64,000 nt of DNA from Pseudomonas chlororaphis subsp. chlororaphis (GTDB lineage: Bacteria; Pseudomonadota; Gammaproteobacteria; Pseudomonadales; Pseudomonadaceae). Of this stretch, positions 59,467-64,000 are shown piece by piece. The translations under genes were made by a program, and so were the position numbers. Under the pieces are notes generated by a model. It made no database searches, had not been told where the DNA came from, and saw only the letters and a list, made by a program, of their open reading frames with translations. Location: the NCBI RefSeq assembly GCF_003945765.1, contig NZ_CP027712.1, positions 4,030,001 to 4,094,000 on the forward strand, given 5' to 3'. Position 1 is the first letter of the stretch, and the number at the start of each line of letters is the position of its first letter.

Positions 59467-59969
59467 CCCTGCAAGAACGCCTGCAACCCTCGTTGCTCGA
59501 TCGCCTGACCGACGACGATCCGCACAACCCGAAAGAAGCCGCCGAGCGCCGGGTCATGTCGCTGACCCAGCTGAAAGCTTGCGTGCTGCGCGATCTGGCC
59601 TGGCTGTTCAACACCTGCGTGCTGTTCGATCCGGAGCAGGCCGCGCAGATGCCGGCGGGCAACTCGGTGCTGAATTTCGGCCTGCCGCCCCTGGCCGGGC
59701 ATACCGCCTCGAGTGTCGATGTACAGGCCATCGAAGCCTTGTTCAGCGACACCATCGCCGCCTTTGAGCCGCGCATCCTCAAAGGCTCGTTGAAGGTTCG
59801 CGCGCAACTCGACGGCAATGACATGAGCCACAACGCCCTGAGCTTCGAGATCGAGGGCGATCTGTGGGCCGAGCCGGTGCCCCTGCGCTTGCTGCTCAGC
59901 ACCGCCCTCGACCTGGAAACCGGACACGTCAAGGTGACGCCGGCCGAGCCCGTCAGGAGACGCCGATGA
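59454..59969 (+). CDS. tssE: TssE gp25-like baseplate component
   Basis: A 171-residue baseplate protein with the gp25 pattern: '[17 protein letters not shown]', '[19 protein letters not shown]', '[16 protein letters not shown]', '[17 protein letters not shown]' and '[28 protein letters not shown]' (family end). Overlaps tssF by four bases. Confidence 0.94.
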   Translation: MAELTLQERLQPSLLDRLTDDDPHNPKEAAERRVMSLTQLKACVLRDLAWLFNTCVLFDPEQAAQMPAGNSVLNFGLPPLAGHTASSVDVQAIEALFSDTIAAFEPRILKGSLKVRAQLDGNDMSHNALSFEIEGDLWAEPVPLRLLLSTALDLETGHVKVTPAEPVRRRR

Positions 59970-61825
59970 ACCCGCGCATGCTCGAGTATTACAACCAGGA
60001 GCTGCAGCATATCCGCGAGAGCGCCGCCGAGTTCGCCCAGGAGTTCCCCAAGATTGCCAGCCGCCTGACCCTGTCCGACATCGAATGCGCCGACCCCTAT
60101 GTCGAGCGTCTGCTGGAGGGCTTCGCCTACCTGAGCGCGCGGGTCCACCTGAAGCTGGACGCCGAATACCCGACCTTTACCCACAATCTGCTGGAAGTCG
60201 CTTACCCCCATTACCTGGCGCCAACGCCTTCGGTGGTGGTGGTCCAGCTGGTCGCCGACCCCAACGAGGGCTCACTGACCAGCGGCTTCACGGTCGAACG
60301 CCACGCCGCCCTGCGCGGCCAGCTGGGCCATGGCGAGCAGACCGCCTGCGAATACCGTAGCGCCCATGCCGTGACGCTGTGGCCGTTGCAGGTCAGCCAT
60401 GCCGAGTACTTCGGCAACCCGGCCGCGACCCTCGGCCGACTGGCCGCCAGCGAACCCAAGGCCAAGGCCGGGTTGCGCCTGCGCCTGCGCTGCGGCGCCG
60501 GGTTGCCGTTCAACGCCCTGGCGCTGGACAGCCTGCCGCTCTACCTCAACGGCGCCGACGAACAACCTTTCCGTCTGTACGAGCAACTGCTCGGCAACGC
60601 CTGCGCGGTGTTTATCAAGAGCGTCGACGGCGACTGGGCCGAGCGCTTGCCTGTGGAGAGCCTCAAGGCGCGTGGCTTCGACGATCGGGACGCGGTGCTG
60701 CCGGTGGTGCCTCGGGCCTTCCAGGGGTATCGCCTGCTGCAGGAGTATTTCGCCCTGCCCAATCGTTTTTTGTTCGTCGACTTCACTGGGCTGAGCGCCG
60801 GTGTGCAGCGCTGCGCCAGCCAGGAACTGGAGGTGGTGGTGCTGTTCGATCGCCTCGACAGCACCCTGGAAGGCACGGTGTCGGCGACCCAGTTCGTGCC
60901 CTTCTGCACCCCGGCGGTGAACCTGTTTGCACGCCGCACCGATCGCATTCACCTGAGCGAGCGGGTGCATGAGCACCAGGTGATCGCCGACCGCACCCGG
61001 CCGCTGGATTTCGAGATCCATTCCCTGACCCAGGTCACCGGCCATGGCAGCGGCCCCGAGCAGCCGTTCCAGCCGTTCTATGCGATCCGCGATCCGCTGC
61101 GTTATGGCCGCGAGCAGGCCTATTACATCGTCCGCCGCGAGCCGCGTCGCTTGTCCAGCCAGCAACGGCGACGCGGGCCACGCTCGACCTATATCGGCAG
61201 CGAAACCTTCGTCTCGCTGGTGGATGTCAACCAGGCGCCCTATCGCCACGACTTGCGCCAGCTCGGTCTCAGCGCCCTGTGCACCAACCGCGACCTGCCG
61301 CTGCTGATGCCGGTGGGGACGGGCAAAAGCGATTTCACCCTGGAAGACAGCGCCCCGGTGCTGGCCGTGCGCTGCCTGGCCGGGCCAAGCCGGCCGCGGC
61401 CGAGCCGCGCGCACGATGCCAGCGCCTGGCGGCTGATCAGCCAGCTGTCGCTGAACTACCTGTCGCTGAGCGAACAGGGCCAGGGGGCCGCGGCGCTGCG
61501 CGAACTGCTGCGCCTGTACGGCGACCCCGGCGATGCGGCGCTGCAGTTGCAAATCGAGGGCCTGCGCCAGGTGCGCAGCACGCCCTGCACCCGCCGGTTG
61601 CCGATGCCGGGACCGATCGTGTTTGGCCGTGGCCTGGAGATCAGCCTGGAGTTCGACGAAAACGCCTTCCGCGGCACCGGGGTGTACCTGCTGGGCGCGG
61701 TGTTCGAGCGCTTCCTGGCCCGTTACGTGTCGATCAACAGCTTCACCGAAACCGTACTGCGCACCACTGAGCGCGGCGAAATCATGCGATGGCAGGCGCA
61801 CCCCGGATGTCGACCGAACCTCTGA
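59966..61825 (+). CDS. tssF: TssF baseplate component of T6SS
   Basis: A 619-residue protein; the start at 59966 overlaps the tssE stop (ATGA) and has AGGAGA upstream. The N-terminal '[19 protein letters not shown]' and '[23 protein letters not shown]' blocks are diagnostic. The end has '[15 protein letters not shown]'-type residues ('[25 protein letters not shown]'). With TssG and TssK it forms the baseplate wedge. Confidence 0.95.
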   Translation: MNPRMLEYYNQELQHIRESAAEFAQEFPKIASRLTLSDIECADPYVERLLEGFAYLSARVHLKLDAEYPTFTHNLLEVAYPHYLAPTPSVVVVQLVADPNEGSLTSGFTVERHAALRGQLGHGEQTACEYRSAHAVTLWPLQVSHAEYFGNPAATLGRLAASEPKAKAGLRLRLRCGAGLPFNALALDSLPLYLNGADEQPFRLYEQLLGNACAVFIKSVDGDWAERLPVESLKARGFDDRDAVLPVVPRAFQGYRLLQEYFALPNRFLFVDFTGLSAGVQRCASQELEVVVLFDRLDSTLEGTVSATQFVPFCTPAVNLFARRTDRIHLSERVHEHQVIADRTRPLDFEIHSLTQVTGHGSGPEQPFQPFYAIRDPLRYGREQAYYIVRREPRRLSSQQRRRGPRSTYIGSETFVSLVDVNQAPYRHDLRQLGLSALCTNRDLPLLMPVGTGKSDFTLEDSAPVLAVRCLAGPSRPRPSRAHDASAWRLISQLSLNYLSLSEQGQGAAALRELLRLYGDPGDAALQLQIEGLRQVRSTPCTRRLPMPGPIVFGRGLEISLEFDENAFRGTGVYLLGAVFERFLARYVSINSFTETVLRTTERGEIMRWQAHPGCRPNL

Positions 61826-62838
61826 AACCGCTGCACAGCATCGAGCGGATGGCCGACGAGCCCTGGGCCTACGACTTCTTCCAGGCGCTACGGCGCATCG
61901 AGTGCGAGGCCGGCGACCGGCCGCGCATCGGCCATTCCCTGCGCTTGCACGACGACCCGCTGCGCCTGGGGCAGAAACCCGACTGCGGCTTCGCCCCCTC
62001 GACCCTGGCCAGCATCGAGACCGGCCCCGAGGGCGCCGCGCCGCGCATCGAGCAGTTGTTCTTCGGCCTCACCGGGCCCAACGGCCCGCTGCCGCTGCAC
62101 CTGACCGAATACGCCCGCGATCGCCAGCGCAACAACGACGACGCCAGCTTCACGCGCTTTCTCGACGTGTTCAATCACCGCTTGCTGTGCCTGTTCTACC
62201 GCGCCTGGGCCGAAGCGCGGCCGACCGTCAGCCATGACCGCCCCGCCCACGACTACTGGTCGATGCGCCTGGCCGCGCTGTCCGGGCGGGGCATGACCAG
62301 CCTGCTCGGCCAGGGCCCGATCGCCGACTCGGCGCGCTACCACTTCACCGGCCACCTGGCGGCGCAAACCCGTTACCCGGACGGCTTGCGCGCCATCCTG
62401 GAAGACTATTTCGGCGTGCCGGTGAGCATCGAGGAATACGTCGGCCAGTGGTTGGAGCTGCCGCAGCGCAGCCAGCTGGGCGTGGCGCTCTGCTCGCTCG
62501 GCAGCGACCTGAGCCTGGGCACCCACGTCTGGGATCGCCAGCATAAATTCCGCATCCGCCTGGGGCCTTTGAGCCTGGAGCAATACCGCCGCCTGCTGCC
62601 TGGCCAGGAAAGCTTCGGCGAACTGGCCGCCTGGGTCGCCGAGTACCAGGGCGAGGAGCTGGATTGGGAAGTCAATCTGCTGCTGCGGCACCAGGAAGTG
62701 CCGCGCATCGATCTCGACGGCCAGACCCGCCTGGGCTTCGACACCTGGCTCGGCAGCCCGTCGACGGATGCCGGCGACCTGCTGCTGGCCCGCGAATACG
62801 CCAGCCATACCACCCTCCTCAAGGAGCCGCGATCATGA
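61789..62838 (+). CDS. tssG: TssG baseplate component of T6SS
   Basis: A 349-residue protein if it starts at 61789, overlapping tssF by 37 bases; an ATG at 61807 (MSTEPLKPL) would shorten the overlap to 19. Family blocks: 'WAYDFFQALRRIEC', 'FFGLTGPNGPLPLHLTEYARDR', 'FLDVFNHRLLCLFYRAWAEARP' and 'LGTHVWDRQHKFRIRLGPL'. Overlaps clpV by four bases. Confidence 0.94.
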   Translation: MAGAPRMSTEPLKPLHSIERMADEPWAYDFFQALRRIECEAGDRPRIGHSLRLHDDPLRLGQKPDCGFAPSTLASIETGPEGAAPRIEQLFFGLTGPNGPLPLHLTEYARDRQRNNDDASFTRFLDVFNHRLLCLFYRAWAEARPTVSHDRPAHDYWSMRLAALSGRGMTSLLGQGPIADSARYHFTGHLAAQTRYPDGLRAILEDYFGVPVSIEEYVGQWLELPQRSQLGVALCSLGSDLSLGTHVWDRQHKFRIRLGPLSLEQYRRLLPGQESFGELAAWVAEYQGEELDWEVNLLLRHQEVPRIDLDGQTRLGFDTWLGSPSTDAGDLLLAREYASHTTLLKEPRS

Positions 62839-64000
62839 GTGAGATCAGCCGCGCCGCGCTGTTCGGCAAGTTGAACAGCCCGGCCTACAAGGCCATCGAA
62901 GCCGCCACCGTGTTCTGCAAACTGCGCGGCAACCCCTATGTGGAACTGGTGCATTGGCTGCATCAGCTCCTGCAATTGCAGGACTCTGACCTGCACCGCC
63001 TGGTCCGCCAGTTCAGCCTCGACCCGGCGCGCCTGTCCAGGGATATCACCGACGCCCTGGACCGCCTGCCGCGCGGCTCGACCTCGATCACCGACTTGTC
63101 CTTGCAGGTCGAGGAAGCCGCGGAGCGCGGCTGGGTCTATGGCAGTTTGCTGTTCGGCGAGAGCCAGGTGCGCAGCGCCTACCTGGTCGTCGGCATGCTC
63201 AAGACACCGAGCCTGCGCCACGCCCTCTCGGCCATCTCCCGCGAGTTCGAGAAGATCAAGGTGGAGCACCTGATCGAGCGCTTCGACGAATACCTCGGCG
63301 ACTCGCCGGAAAACGGCCTGGCCGCCAGCGACGGTTTCAACGCCACCGCCGCGCCGGGCGAAGCGAGCGGCGCCCTGGCGCCCAGCGCGCTGGGCAAGCA
63401 GGAGGCGCTCAAGCGCTTTACTGTCGACCTCACCGAACAGGCCCGCAGCGGCAAACTCGACCCCATAGTCGGGCGCGACGAGGAGATTCGCCAACTGGTC
63501 GACATCCTCATGCGCCGCCGGCAGAACAACCCCATCCTCACCGGCGAAGCCGGGGTCGGCAAGACCGCGGTGGTCGAGGGCTTCGCCCTGCGTATCGTCG
63601 CCGGCGACGTGCCGCCGAGCCTCAAGGACGTCGAACTGCGCACCCTGGACGTCGGCCTGCTGCAAGCCGGCGCGAGCATGAAGGGCGAATTCGAACAGCG
63701 CCTGCGCCAGGTCATCGAGGATGTGCAGGCCTCGCCCAAGCCGATCATTCTGTTTATCGACGAGGCCCATACCCTGGTCGGCGCCGGCGGCGCGGCCGGT
63801 ACCGGCGATGCCGCCAACCTGCTCAAGCCGGCCCTGGCCCGTGGCACCCTGCGCACCGTGGCGGCAACCACCTGGGCCGAATACAAAAAGCACATCGAGA
63901 AGGACCCGGCCCTGACCCGGCGCTTCCAGGTGGTGCAGGTCGACGAGCCGTCCGAGGCCAAGGCGATCCTGATGATGCGCGGCGTCGCCTCGACCATGGA
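62835..64000 (+). CDS. clpV: ClpV (TssH) AAA+ ATPase of T6SS, 5' part
   Basis: The first 388 codons of a gene cut by the right edge. The N-terminal domain that binds the sheath (~1-150, 'MSEISRAALFGKLNSPAYKAI', 'GNPYVELVHWLHQLLQ') is followed by a linker and the first AAA+ module: Walker A 'GEAGVGKT' (237-244), 'MKGEFEQRLRQVIEDV' and Walker B 'IILFIDEAHTLVGAGG'. ClpV disassembles contracted sheaths for reuse. Start ATG overlaps the tssG stop. Confidence 0.95.
   Translation, partial: MSEISRAALFGKLNSPAYKAIEAATVFCKLRGNPYVELVHWLHQLLQLQDSDLHRLVRQFSLDPARLSRDITDALDRLPRGSTSITDLSLQVEEAAERGWVYGSLLFGESQVRSAYLVVGMLKTPSLRHALSAISREFEKIKVEHLIERFDEYLGDSPENGLAASDGFNATAAPGEASGALAPSALGKQEALKRFTVDLTEQARSGKLDPIVGRDEEIRQLVDILMRRRQNNPILTGEAGVGKTAVVEGFALRIVAGDVPPSLKDVELRTLDVGLLQAGASMKGEFEQRLRQVIEDVQASPKPIILFIDEAHTLVGAGGAAGTGDAANLLKPALARGTLRTVAATTWAEYKKHIEKDPALTRRFQVVQVDEPSEAKAILMMRGVASTM

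Overview
The window reads as one contiguous stretch of a Pseudomonas chromosome, most likely of the P. fluorescens group. This rests on the high G+C coding style, an Hcp nearly identical in its first residues to P. aeruginosa Hcp1, and the gene order of an H1-type type VI secretion system (T6SS). No rRNA, tRNA, CRISPR array, insertion sequence or prophage was recognised.

1-6.6 kb is a mixed region: the end of an HxlR-type regulator, an orphan Imm33-type immunity gene, a small cytochrome c without the usual Met ligand, a DUF4265-like gene, a GlxA-family AraC regulator, an exported M20 dipeptidase, a lone fimbrial adhesin and a VOC-fold protein.

6.6-29.6 kb is the most unusual part. Three tandem paralogous genes encode large acidic proteins of the T1SS-143/DUF5801 adhesin type. 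They share the same N- and C-terminal regions but carry exactly 0, 4 and 13 copies of a 153-residue repeat, giving proteins of 942, 1529 and 2936 residues. Each gene has the same leader, with an inverted repeat about 102 nt before the start codon, and the same terminator. Behind them lie a NarL/FixJ-like regulator whose receiver has lost its phosphorylation residues, and a three-gene type I secretion operon (ABC exporter, HlyD, TolC). I infer one self-contained module: a size ladder of secreted surface proteins with its own exporter and regulator.

30.1-36.7 kb is a probable trans-3-hydroxy-L-proline uptake and catabolism operon (two ABC permeases, ATPase, pyrroline-2-carboxylate reductase, hydroxyproline dehydratase, binding protein, small tautomerase), divergent from a FadR-type regulator.

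36.8-64.0 kb is an H1-type T6SS in two divergent operons. Leftward: fha, tssJ, tssK, tssL, tssM, tagF, pppA, ppkA, tagT, tagS, tagR, tagQ. Rightward: tssA, tssB, tssC, hcp, tssE, tssF, tssG, clpV (cut by the right edge). Where tagJ normally lies between hcp and tssE there is instead a Tae-type amidase effector with a lipoprotein-like immunity gene, followed by a short ORF that may be the residual C-terminus of tagJ.
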